Below are positions 1-5,927 of a stretch of 7,817 nucleotides of DNA, one piece after another. Origin of the DNA: an uncultured Oscillospiraceae bacterium (GTDB lineage Bacteria; Bacillota; Clostridia; Oscillospirales; Oscillospiraceae); NCBI GenBank assembly GCA_904398675.1, contig CAJFPI010000075.1, positions 1-7,817 of the forward strand, in the 5' to 3' direction. How positions within the stretch are numbered: position 1 is the stretch's first letter; each line of letters begins with the position of its first letter. The position numbers and the translations under genes are program-made. The notes beneath the pieces were generated by a model. The model saw only the letters and a list, made by a program, of their open reading frames with translations, ran no database searches and was not told where the DNA came from.

Positions 1-357
1 TCTCAGCCACAGAAACCTGGCTCCAAGCGGCCGGAACGGTGGTTCTCAACCGCCGGACCGGCGGCTCCCGGAGCCTGGAATATTCAGCTGCTCCCCAAAA
101 TTGCATGGAACCAGCCCATGTTTACGGAGCATGGCACATTTATCATCGCCTTCAGTGCGTCCGCAGGGCACCTGGCCGTTTCTCCCGAGCGCGCCGACAT
201 GGAGCGCTTTGAGCAGGAGATCGCACATGCCGGCTATCAGCAGGGCAGGATGCTCTTTCGCATCCCCTGGGACAGGGAGGTTGACTATCCGCTGCTGCAC
301 CGGATCATCGATTTCAACCGGACAGAAAAGGCGGGCTGCAGCACCTTTTGGAGGTGA
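1..357 (+). CDS. YdhG-like DUF1801 protein (iron-chaperone family), 5' end outside window
   Basis: The frame is open from the window edge to a TGA at 355-357, leaving 118 codons. From about residue 33 the protein reads KIAWNQPMFTEHGTFIIAFS, then HLAVSPE, AGYQQGRMLFRIPWD, VDYPLLHRIIDFN and a C-terminal CSTFWR. These are the characteristic blocks of the short YdhG/DUF1801 proteins of Firmicutes (about 120 aa); B. subtilis YdhG (Fra) has been described as a frataxin-like iron chaperone. Only the first few codons should be missing if the length is normal. The first 25-30 residues in the window are rich in Pro, Gly and Arg and do not look like the usual N-terminal helix, so a frameshift or divergent N-terminus is possible. 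It converges on the minus-strand operon; no T-rich terminator of its own is visible on the plus strand. Family is fairly sure; the iron role here is inferred only from the family. Confidence 0.8.
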   Translation, partial: SQPQKPGSKRPERWFSTAGPAAPGAWNIQLLPKIAWNQPMFTEHGTFIIAFSASAGHLAVSPERADMERFEQEIAHAGYQQGRMLFRIPWDREVDYPLLHRIIDFNRTEKAGCSTFWR

Positions 358-399
358 GAGGCGTAAGCCGCAGCATCTCCTGCAGGGCGTGGAACATGC

Positions 400-425
400 A
401 CAGCCCGCAGTATCCGCTGGGCTGT
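400..425. repeat. Inverted repeat (7-bp stem) in convergent intergenic region
   Basis: ACAGCCC at 400-406 is complementary to GGGCTGT at 419-425, with a 12-nt loop. It lies just after the YdhG-like gene. On the plus strand it is followed by CAAAAAG rather than a T-tract, so it is not a convincing terminator for that gene. It is the first of three stem-loops between 400 and 486. Confidence 0.5.
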
Positions 426-426
426 C

Positions 427-456
427 AAAAAGAGCGGGCAGCGACCGCTGCCCGCT
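427..456 (-). terminator. Intrinsic terminator of the transporter-hydrolase operon
   Basis: AGCGGGCAGCG at 433-443 pairs perfectly with CGCTGCCCGCT at 446-456, giving a strong GC stem. On the minus strand the stem is followed by C and then TTTTT (complement of 427-431). It lies about 85 nt downstream of the stop codon of the hydrolase gene, as expected for the end of the operon. Confidence 0.82.
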
Positions 457-466
457 GCAAAGGGGG

Positions 467-486
467 GCGCAGCCGTCCGGCTGCGC
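467..486 (-). repeat. GC-rich hairpin preceding the operon terminator
   Basis: GCGCAGCC at 467-474 pairs with GGCTGCGC at 479-486 around a GTCC loop. On the minus strand it is followed by CCCCCC and then TTT, so it may be a weak first terminator or a 3'-end-stabilising stem placed 10 nt before the main terminator hairpin. Confidence 0.55.
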
Positions 487-541
487 TCTCACCATTTGTA
501 TATCTGTTGCAGCCAGGGGGAGCCGCAGGAGCCGGGGCGCC

Positions 542-1495
542 TTATGTTTCCAGTACGCCGTAGGTCACCATGGGGCCGCCCTTCAAAATGGTCAGGCTCG
601 TCACCTGATAGAGGATCACCCCGCGGGAGCGGGCCCTGCAGACATGGAGGGGATTGCCAAAATAGTCACGGATTTCCCCCAGCACATCCCCCGCCTCAAA
701 CCGGTCTCCGGGCCGCAGGGCCGGATACCAGCAGCCGCCCACCGGTGCGTTTTCATAGACCGCCTCCCGGAAGATAAGCTGAGGCTCCGGCGCGTCCTCC
801 GCCTCCGGCGGATCCAAAATCCTCAAATAGGAGAGAATGCGACGCACATCTCCCTTGTCCAGGTCCACCTCGCCCCTGCTCCAGATGCCCTGGCCGCCCC
901 GTTCAATGAGCACAGAGGGGATGCCGATGCTGCTGGCGTAGTTGTATGCGCCGCCGGCGGTACACTGGGATTCCACCAGATATTCTGCCTTTACCCGGCG
1001 GGCCATCTGAAACGCCTTCTCCCGCACCGCCGGGTCGACCGGCCCTACATAGTAGGCATAGGGGCGCAGCGCCTCATACCCGTCTCCGCAATGGAGATCG
1101 ATATAGTAATCCGCCCTGTGGATCAGCTCTGTGGCAACGGTGTGGCAGATCTGCTCGGCCGTGGTGCCGCCCGCCGCGCCGGGAAACTCCCGGTTCAGGT
1201 TTTTGTTGTCCTCATAGACCATGCTCATGGTCCGGTGGGAAAAGCCGCTGACGTTGATCAGCGGCGCGATGACCACCGTGCCGCAGACCGCCTCCGGCTG
1301 CAGCTCCTCCGCCAGCTCGATGGCGGCCTGGATCCCCACATACTCCGCGCTGTGGATGCCGGCGGTCACCAGTGCGGTCCGGTCTCCCGCATGCCCGCGG
1401 ATGACCGTCACCGGCAGCTCGTAGCCGCAGCCGACGACCTTCAGAAAGCCGGACTGCTTTTCGCCGGGATGGATGCATAATGTCCCGATATTCAT
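542..1495 (-). CDS. Succinylglutamate desuccinylase/aspartoacylase family zinc hydrolase
   Basis: 317 aa. AspA/AstE proteins (M14 metallopeptidase fold) remove an acyl group from N-acyl amino acids, or cleave similar amides, in the cytoplasm with one zinc. The zinc-ligand pattern is visible: GIHSAEY gives H48 and E51, and YIDLHCGDG gives H135. NLNREFPG supplies the substrate-carboxylate-binding N101-R102 pair, and IPSVLIERGG supplies the likely catalytic E198. A beta-rich C-terminal part (about 240-317) with GD..EAGDVLGEI and GVILY resembles the C-terminal domain of this family. There is no signal peptide. The ATG at 1495 is chosen because the protein begins family-like there; AGGAGG lies upstream with a long 14-nt spacer. 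It is the last gene of the operon, after a 177-nt palindrome-rich gap, and a terminator follows. Placement next to an importer suggests it processes the imported compound; the true substrate (N-acyl amino acid, peptide or metal ligand) is unknown. Confidence 0.88.
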   Translation of the reverse strand: MNIGTLCIHPGEKQSGFLKVVGCGYELPVTVIRGHAGDRTALVTAGIHSAEYVGIQAAIELAEELQPEAVCGTVVIAPLINVSGFSHRTMSMVYEDNKNLNREFPGAAGGTTAEQICHTVATELIHRADYYIDLHCGDGYEALRPYAYYVGPVDPAVREKAFQMARRVKAEYLVESQCTAGGAYNYASSIGIPSVLIERGGQGIWSRGEVDLDKGDVRRILSYLRILDPPEAEDAPEPQLIFREAVYENAPVGGCWYPALRPGDRFEAGDVLGEIRDYFGNPLHVCRARSRGVILYQVTSLTILKGGPMVTYGVLET

Positions 1496-1509
1496 ACGAT
1501 GGATACAAA

Positions 1510-1515
1510 CCTCCT
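1510..1515 (-). promoter_or_regulatory. Ribosome binding site of the hydrolase gene, unusually far from the start
   Basis: AGGAGG on the minus strand lies 14 nt upstream of the ATG at 1493-1495, longer than the 7-9 nt seen for most other genes here. No in-frame ATG, GTG or TTG lies between them. The site is only 1 nt from the palindrome at 1517-1540, whose folding could affect access of the ribosome. Confidence 0.6.
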
Positions 1516-1516
1516 G

Positions 1517-1540
1517 TTTGCTATGCAAAAGCATAGCAAA
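1517..1540. repeat. Perfect 24-bp palindrome with 10-bp arms next to a ribosome binding site
   Basis: TTTGCTATGC at 1517-1526 and GCATAGCAAA at 1531-1540 are perfect reverse complements around AAAA. Neither strand has a T-tract directly after it, so it is not a standard terminator. It could be an RNA hairpin in front of the hydrolase ribosome binding site, a regulator operator, or one end of an interspersed repeat. Confidence 0.7.
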
Positions 1541-1613
1541 ATTGTCCATGCGCCGCTTTCAGCGGCACGGCCATAAGATTCAAGTGCGTGGGCCGGGGCG
1601 GCCCATATGCGCG

Positions 1614-1673
1614 AAACTTCATGCGCCCCGACTTTTGCCTGTGTTCGTGGTGCGCCTGTGGCGCATGAAGTTT
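1614..1673. repeat. Perfect 14-bp inverted repeat at the end of ATPase F
   Basis: AAACTTCATGCGCC at 1614-1627 is the exact reverse complement of GGCGCATGAAGTTT at 1660-1673, with 32 nt between the arms. The outer arm runs into the TAA stop codon of the ATPase F gene (1673-1675). In the transcript it would form a long stem immediately after that stop. No T-tract follows. Confidence 0.7.
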
Positions 1674-2632
1674 TATGCGTAAAGATGGCAGGCCACCTGG
1701 TGCTCCGGCGCAGCCTCCCTGAGAACCGGGCGCTCCTGCCTGCAAATTCCCATGCAGCGATCGCAGCGGCTCTGGAAGGGGCAGCCCGCCGGCGCGTCCA
1801 GGGGGCTGGGGGCCTCGCTGTCAATGCTCCTGATGGGATGGGAGAAGTCCATGTGCAGATCGAAAATGGCCCCCACCATGGCCTGGGTATAGGGATGCAG
1901 GCACCCGGCTGCCACCTTGTCCCCAGGGAGAATCTCCATGATGTTCCCCAGGTACATCACGGCCACCTGGTGGGACAGGGACTGCACCAGGGCCATGTCG
2001 TGGCAGATAAAGCCGTAGGAGATGTCCTTTTCCCGCTGCAATCTTACCAAGAGCTCCACCACCGTTTTCTGTACGGACACGTCCAGGGCGCTGGTGGCCT
2101 CATCGCAGACGATGATTTCCGGCTCCAGGGCCAGGGCCCGGGCGATGCCCACCCGCTGGCGCTGCCCGCCGCTCATGCTGTGGGGGTAGCGCCGGGCGAA
2201 GTCCCCGGGCAGCTCCACCATTTCCAACAGATGTCGTGCCGCCTCCTCCTTCTCGCTCTTCTTGATGCGCTTGAAGTTCAGCAGCGGCTCGCAGACGATG
2301 TCCATGACCTTCATTTTGGGGCTGAAGGCCGCCGAGGGGTCCTGAAACACCATCTGGATCTTCTGCCGGTGGCGGCGCAGGGCCTCTCCCCTGAGCCTGG
2401 TGATATCCTGCCCCCGGTAGAGGATCTCGCCCTCCGTGGGCGCCTCCAGGGACACCACCATCCGCATGAAGGTGCTCTTGCCGCAGCCGCTCTCCCCCAC
2501 CACGCCCAGGGTGCGGCCCCGGTAGAAATTCAGGGAGATATCGTTGTTGGCCACCAGCGTGCGGTGGTTGGGCGCCGGATATTTCTTGGTCACATGCCTG
2601 GCCTCAAGGATCAATTCATGTGTTTCAGACAA
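1673..2632 (-). CDS. Peptide/nickel-type ABC importer ATPase F (DppF/OppF-like)
   Basis: 319 aa from a TTG start. It is one of the two cytoplasmic ATPases that power the importer. All ABC motifs are present: Walker A GESGCGKST (about 46-54), Q-loop in QMVFQD (Q97), signature MSGGQRQR (about 153-160), Walker B IIVCDE with catalytic E178, and the switch histidine in ICHD (H211). The HPYTQAM segment and the C-terminal GCPFQSRC...C plus a later VACH match the oligopeptide/dipeptide ATPase C-terminal region. There, cysteines 284, 290, 297 and 315 could bind the [4Fe-4S] cluster described in Dpp-type ATPases. The TTG at 2630-2632 is preferred because AGGAGG (2641-2646) lies 8 nt upstream; the GTG at 2639-2641 abuts that site and is too close. 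The start overlaps the end of ATPase D by 8 nt, indicating translational coupling. The family is certain, the transported substrate is not. Confidence 0.93.
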   Translation of the reverse strand: MSETHELILEARHVTKKYPAPNHRTLVANNDISLNFYRGRTLGVVGESGCGKSTFMRMVVSLEAPTEGEILYRGQDITRLRGEALRRHRQKIQMVFQDPSAAFSPKMKVMDIVCEPLLNFKRIKKSEKEEAARHLLEMVELPGDFARRYPHSMSGGQRQRVGIARALALEPEIIVCDEATSALDVSVQKTVVELLVRLQREKDISYGFICHDMALVQSLSHQVAVMYLGNIMEILPGDKVAAGCLHPYTQAMVGAIFDLHMDFSHPIRSIDSEAPSPLDAPAGCPFQSRCDRCMGICRQERPVLREAAPEHQVACHLYA

Positions 2633-3413
2633 ACCGCTCACCTCCTATGGCGGGGACGCTGTCCAGCAGCCTTCGGGTGTAATCGCTGGATGGGTTGTTC
2701 AGGATTTCCTCCCGGCTGCCGGCGTCCACCACCTGCCCCTGCTTCATCACAAGAATTTTGTCGGCCATATACGCCGCCACCCCCAGGTTGTGGGTGACAA
2801 GGATAATGCCGGTGTTGTACTGCTCCCGCAGCTCCATCATCTGGCGGACGATCTGGGCCTGGGTGGTCACGTCCAGGGCGCTGGTGGGCTCGTCGGCCAG
2901 CAGGAGCTTGGGCTGAAAGGTCATGGCCATGGCGATGCCCACCCGCTGCCGCATGCCGCCGGAGAGCTGGAAGGGATAACTGCGCATGATGTTGTCCCCG
3001 TTGGGCAGGCGCATCCGCTCCAGCATCTCCACGCCCTTCTCCCAGGCATCCCTTTTGGAGATCTTCTGGTGGGTGCGGATGTACTCCACATACTGAGGGC
3101 CGATCCTCCGGATGGGGTTGATCATAGCCCCGGAGTCCTGGAAGATCATGGAGATGCTGGTCCCCCGCAGGGACCGCCAGGCCTCCCTGCCCAGACCGCC
3201 CAGGTCCCTCTCCTCAAACTGGATGGTCCCCCGGCTCACCCGGCCGCCGCCGGGCAGGCACCCCAGCACCGCCCGGATCACCGTGGTTTTTCCGCTGCCG
3301 CTCTCCCCCACGATGCTGACGATGTCTCCCTGTTTCATTTCCAGGCTGACGCCCTCCACCGTTGGGCTGGGATTTTTCCCGTATGTGACTGCGATATCCT
3401 GTATGCTCAGCAT
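2625..3413 (-). CDS. Peptide/nickel-type ABC importer ATPase D (DppD/NikD-like)
   Basis: 262 aa. It is the partner ATPase of the importer. Walker A GESGSGKTT (36-44), Q-loop Q92 in MIFQD, signature LSGGMRQR (150-157), Walker B LLLADE with catalytic E175, and switch H208 in VTHN are all intact. It ends shortly after SSDYTRRLLDSVP and lacks the cysteine-containing tail seen in its partner, so its length is nearer to NikD (about 250 aa) than to DppD (about 330 aa). The ATG at 3411-3413 is chosen because MLSIQDIAVTYG is a normal ABC N-terminus and AGGAGG lies 7 nt upstream; the frame stays open further upstream but there only shadows the receptor gene. It starts 19 nt after the receptor stop and overlaps ATPase F by 8 nt. 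Confidence 0.94.
   Translation of the reverse strand: MLSIQDIAVTYGKNPSPTVEGVSLEMKQGDIVSIVGESGSGKTTVIRAVLGCLPGGGRVSRGTIQFEERDLGGLGREAWRSLRGTSISMIFQDSGAMINPIRRIGPQYVEYIRTHQKISKRDAWEKGVEMLERMRLPNGDNIMRSYPFQLSGGMRQRVGIAMAMTFQPKLLLADEPTSALDVTTQAQIVRQMMELREQYNTGIILVTHNLGVAAYMADKILVMKQGQVVDAGSREEILNNPSSDYTRRLLDSVPAIGGERFV
2641..2646 (-). promoter_or_regulatory. Ribosome binding site that fixes a TTG start for ATPase F
   Basis: AGGAGG on the minus strand lies 8 nt before TTG (2630-2632) and directly against GTG (2639-2641). The spacing decides for the TTG. The site lies inside the last codons of the ATPase D gene. Confidence 0.7.
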
Positions 3414-3432
3414 CAGTGATCCTCCTGTTTCG

Positions 3433-5025
3433 TTATGCGGCGGGGCGGATCTTGGTGGTGATCCAGTAGTAGTCAATGGGGGCGATGTCCGCGCCGCTGA
3501 CCACGGAGGCGCGGCTGGCAAAGGTGCTGTTGTAGTAGCCGTGGACCAGGGTGGCCGCGTCGTCAATGAGGATCTGCTGGAGCTGGATAATCAGTTCCAG
3601 CTGCTCGTCTGCATCGGTGGCGGCGAGGAGCCGCTCATAGAGGGCGTCATACTGGTCGTTGGCGTAATAGCCATAGGTGCCGGAGTTGCCGGAGTAGAAG
3701 TTGCCCAGGAAACCGGTAGGGTCGCCGGTGGGCACCGTGGTGGCGTTGGAGGTGATGAGGTCGAAACTGCCGGCGCTCTGGTTAGCCAGGGCCGTGTCAT
3801 AGTCCTGGACCGTCACCGTGCAGCCGATGCCGATGGATTCCAGGGTGATGGCCACCGCCTGGGCAAACTCGTCCAGGTTCCGGCTGGTGTAGGCGATGTA
3901 GTTGAGGTTGATGGGCTGGCCGTCCAGCTCCCGGCAGCCGTCGCCGTCCGTATCCACGATGCCCGCCGCGTCCAGGGTCTCCACCGCCTTGTCCAGGTCA
4001 TAGGAAAAGGGGTCGGTGAGCTGGTCGTAGCCGTAGGACAGGGAGGAGGGCAGCACGGAGCAGCCGGCGGTATACATGCCGCCCACAGTGATGTCGCACA
4101 TGGTAGCGTCGTCAATGGCATACAGGATCGCCTGCCGGAGGGCGTCGTTGCCCAGGACGCCGTTGAAGTTGAAGTAGGAGTTGCCCAGGCGGACGCCGGC
4201 GGTGGTGGACACATAGTAGGCGTCGTCCGCTTCCAGCTCCATAAGATCGCTGGCGGTGGTGATGTTCTCCACCAGATCCACGTCCCCGCTCTTCAGGGCC
4301 ATGGCCTTGGTGGAGCTGTCCTCGGTGAGGAAGATGCGGATGGTGTCATAGGGAACCTCACCGTCCCAATAATATTCGTTTCTGGCAAGGTCGATGGTGG
4401 AGTTCTCCTCCAGGGCCGTCACATAATAGGGGCCGGTGCCGATGACTTCCGTGTCGATGACGCTGGTGTCCACGATGCCGTACCAGGGATAGGCCAGGAT
4501 GCCCGGCAGGTTTACGGTCCGGCTGTCGCACACCAGGGTGACGGTGCCCGCCTCGTCGTCTGCCTCGATGCTGGAGAAGGTCACATACTGGGAGGGCGTG
4601 GAGTTGCCGGTCTTGTTGGCCTCGGCGTCATACAGGCGCTCCAGGGAGGCTTTCACCACGCTGGCGGTGACGGCGTTGCCGTTGGAGAACTGGACGCCGT
4701 CCCGGATGTGGAGCACCCAGGTGGTGTAGTCCTCCGTCTCGTAGGCGTCGCACAGGGCGTACTCCACCTCCACGTTTTCGTCAAAGCGGAACAGGCACTC
4801 ACCCACGCCGTAGCGCAGGAAACACCAGCTGGAGTTGACGTTGGTGATGGGGTCCATGGAGTTGGAGTAGTTGTAGCAGCTGAAATTCAGGTGGGTACCG
4901 TCCGCTGCGGAGGTACCGCCCCCCTGGGAGGTGTTGCCGTTCCCACTGCCGCAGGCGGCCAGGGACACCGTCATCACCGCGGCCAGCACCGCCGCAGCTG
5001 CCTTTTTAATCCATTTTGTTCTCAT
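3433..5025 (-). CDS. Lipoprotein solute-binding protein of a peptide/nickel/opine-type ABC importer
   Basis: 530 aa. It is the extracytoplasmic receptor (SBP_bac_5 family) that captures the ligand and delivers it to the permeases. The N-terminus MRTKWIKKAA plus a hydrophobic stretch ends in the lipobox SLAAC, so C25 would be lipidated and anchored to the outer face of the membrane; a Gly/Ser/Asn-rich linker follows. Family blocks are visible: GVGECLFRFDENVEVEYAL, WVLHIRDGVQFSNG, GTGPYYV, ALRQAILYAIDD and SYDLDKAVETLDAAG followed by the acidic loop DTDGDG. Its length equals that of DppA and NikA. About nine cysteines besides C25 are present, unusual for an exported protein. The ATG at 5023-5025 has AGGAG 9 nt upstream. 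It sits third in the operon, between the permeases and the ATPases. Ligand class (peptide, Ni/Co complex, other) cannot be told from motifs; the B12 riboswitch favours a cobalt- or corrinoid-related ligand. Confidence 0.93.
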   Translation of the reverse strand: MRTKWIKKAAAAVLAAVMTVSLAACGSGNGNTSQGGGTSAADGTHLNFSCYNYSNSMDPITNVNSSWCFLRYGVGECLFRFDENVEVEYALCDAYETEDYTTWVLHIRDGVQFSNGNAVTASVVKASLERLYDAEANKTGNSTPSQYVTFSSIEADDEAGTVTLVCDSRTVNLPGILAYPWYGIVDTSVIDTEVIGTGPYYVTALEENSTIDLARNEYYWDGEVPYDTIRIFLTEDSSTKAMALKSGDVDLVENITTASDLMELEADDAYYVSTTAGVRLGNSYFNFNGVLGNDALRQAILYAIDDATMCDITVGGMYTAGCSVLPSSLSYGYDQLTDPFSYDLDKAVETLDAAGIVDTDGDGCRELDGQPINLNYIAYTSRNLDEFAQAVAITLESIGIGCTVTVQDYDTALANQSAGSFDLITSNATTVPTGDPTGFLGNFYSGNSGTYGYYANDQYDALYERLLAATDADEQLELIIQLQQILIDDAATLVHGYYNSTFASRASVVSGADIAPIDYYWITTKIRPAA

Positions 5026-5095
5026 TGTTGAAAACTCCTTTCTGATTCCAAACCAATGTTCCGTATCACAATCCATAGCTAAAAAATGAAACAAG

Positions 5096-5923
5096 TCACT
5101 CGTTTCTGGGGTCCAGTACATCCCGCAGGCTGCCCCCCAGGAGGTTAAACACCACCACCGTGATAAAGATGGCCAGACCCGGGAATACCATCAGCCAGGG
5201 CGCCGCGGTCATATATGCCCGGCCCTCGTTGAGCATCAGGCCCCACTCCGCCGTGGGGGACTGGGCGCCAAAGCCCAGGAAGGACAGCCCCGCGATCTCC
5301 AGCATCATGGTGCCGATGTCCGTGGCCCCGGTGATGAGGATGGTGGGCAGTGCGTTGGGCAGCATATACTGCCAGAGGATGTGGGAGGTTTTAGAGCCGG
5401 TGACCCGGGCCGCCGCAATATAATCCCGGCTGCGGATCTTCAAAACAAGGCTCCGGGCCAGCCGGGCATATTTGGTCCAACTGACAATGGCGATGGCGAT
5501 GACCGCGTTTGCCAGATTGGCTCCCATGATGCCCGCCACCGCAATGGCCAGCACCATGCCCGGGAAGGAGATCATCATGTCGGAAATGCGCATGATCACC
5601 GCATCCAGAACACCGCCGAAGTACCCGGCCACGATCCCCAGAAAGGTTCCCGCCACCATGATGATGCCCACCAGGGAGAGGGAGGCGGTGAGAGAGGTAC
5701 GGGCGCCGTAGAGGACCCGGGAGAAAAGATCCCGGCCCATGCGGTCCGTGCCGAACCAGTGCTCCGCGCTGGGGGGCTGCACCGCGTTAGCCAGCACCGC
5801 CTCATTGGGATCGTGTGTTGCCAGTACCGGGGCAAACACTGCCACTGCGATGACAGCCAGAGCCAGGAGGGAAAACACGCAGAAACCGGGGTTCTTTTTG
5901 ATAAATGCACGTATCTTTTCCAT
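5096..5923 (-). CDS. Peptide/nickel-type ABC importer permease C (DppC/NikC-like)
   Basis: 275 aa. It is one of the two membrane subunits forming the translocation path. The first membrane helix is at about 14-35 and is followed by the family hallmark EHWFGTDRMGRDLFSRVLYG (54-73). Further helices lie around 80-100, 115-150 and 195-215, with a last helix around 243-263. The cytoplasmic EAA-type coupling loop YIAAARVTGS...YMLPN (168-190), the SFLGFGAQSPTAEWG block (214-228) and the C-terminal DPRN are all typical. The ATG at 5921-5923 is preferred over an upstream start inside permease B: AGGAGG lies 11 nt upstream and MEKIRAFIKKNP is a normal N-terminus. It starts 4 nt after the stop of permease B, and 70 nt separate it from the receptor gene. 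Confidence 0.94.
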   Translation of the reverse strand: MEKIRAFIKKNPGFCVFSLLALAVIAVAVFAPVLATHDPNEAVLANAVQPPSAEHWFGTDRMGRDLFSRVLYGARTSLTASLSLVGIIMVAGTFLGIVAGYFGGVLDAVIMRISDMMISFPGMVLAIAVAGIMGANLANAVIAIAIVSWTKYARLARSLVLKIRSRDYIAAARVTGSKTSHILWQYMLPNALPTILITGATDIGTMMLEIAGLSFLGFGAQSPTAEWGLMLNEGRAYMTAAPWLMVFPGLAIFITVVVFNLLGGSLRDVLDPRNE

Positions 5924-5927
5924 GATC

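Larger units (their letters stand above)
1496..1672. repeat. Cluster of palindromes between ATPase F and the hydrolase gene
   Basis: The only long gap inside the operon holds four hairpin-forming sequences and no convincing gene. They are a 10-bp arm palindrome (1517-1540), GCCGCT/AGCGGC (1552-1566), TGGGCC/GGCCCA (1589-1605) and a 14-bp inverted repeat (1614-1627 with 1660-1673). Such packing is typical of short interspersed palindromic elements (REP/BIME- or MITE-like), but it could also be an mRNA-processing or attenuation region that lowers expression of the last gene. No transposase or target-site duplication is visible. Confidence 0.6.

Noticed and set aside
101..1480. Plus-strand open frame of 459 codons across the YdhG-like gene, the terminator and the hydrolase
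   Set aside because: Overlaps recognisable genes on both strands and shows no domain.
1496..1549. 18-residue N-terminal extension of the hydrolase to an ATG at 1549
   Set aside because: The extension translates through the palindrome at 1517-1540 and its own ribosome binding site; family similarity begins only at the ATG at 1495.
1496..1673. CRISPR array or tRNA in the palindrome-rich gap
   Set aside because: No regularly spaced identical direct repeats, and no tRNA cloverleaf or TTCRA-type T-loop could be seen; only separate inverted repeats.
1607..2797. Plus-strand open frame of 396 codons opposite ATPase F
   Set aside because: Antisense shadow of a gene with complete ABC motifs.
3112..5031. 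Very long plus-strand open frame (639 codons) opposite the receptor gene
   Set aside because: It is antisense to a clearly recognisable solute-binding protein and ATPase. Its Gly/Val/His-rich composition is what GC-rich coding DNA gives on the opposite strand, with no family motif or ribosome binding site.
5026..5095. Internal promoter in the 70-nt gap before the receptor gene
   Set aside because: TTGTTT occurs, but no -10 box better than GATACG at suitable spacing; too weak to call.
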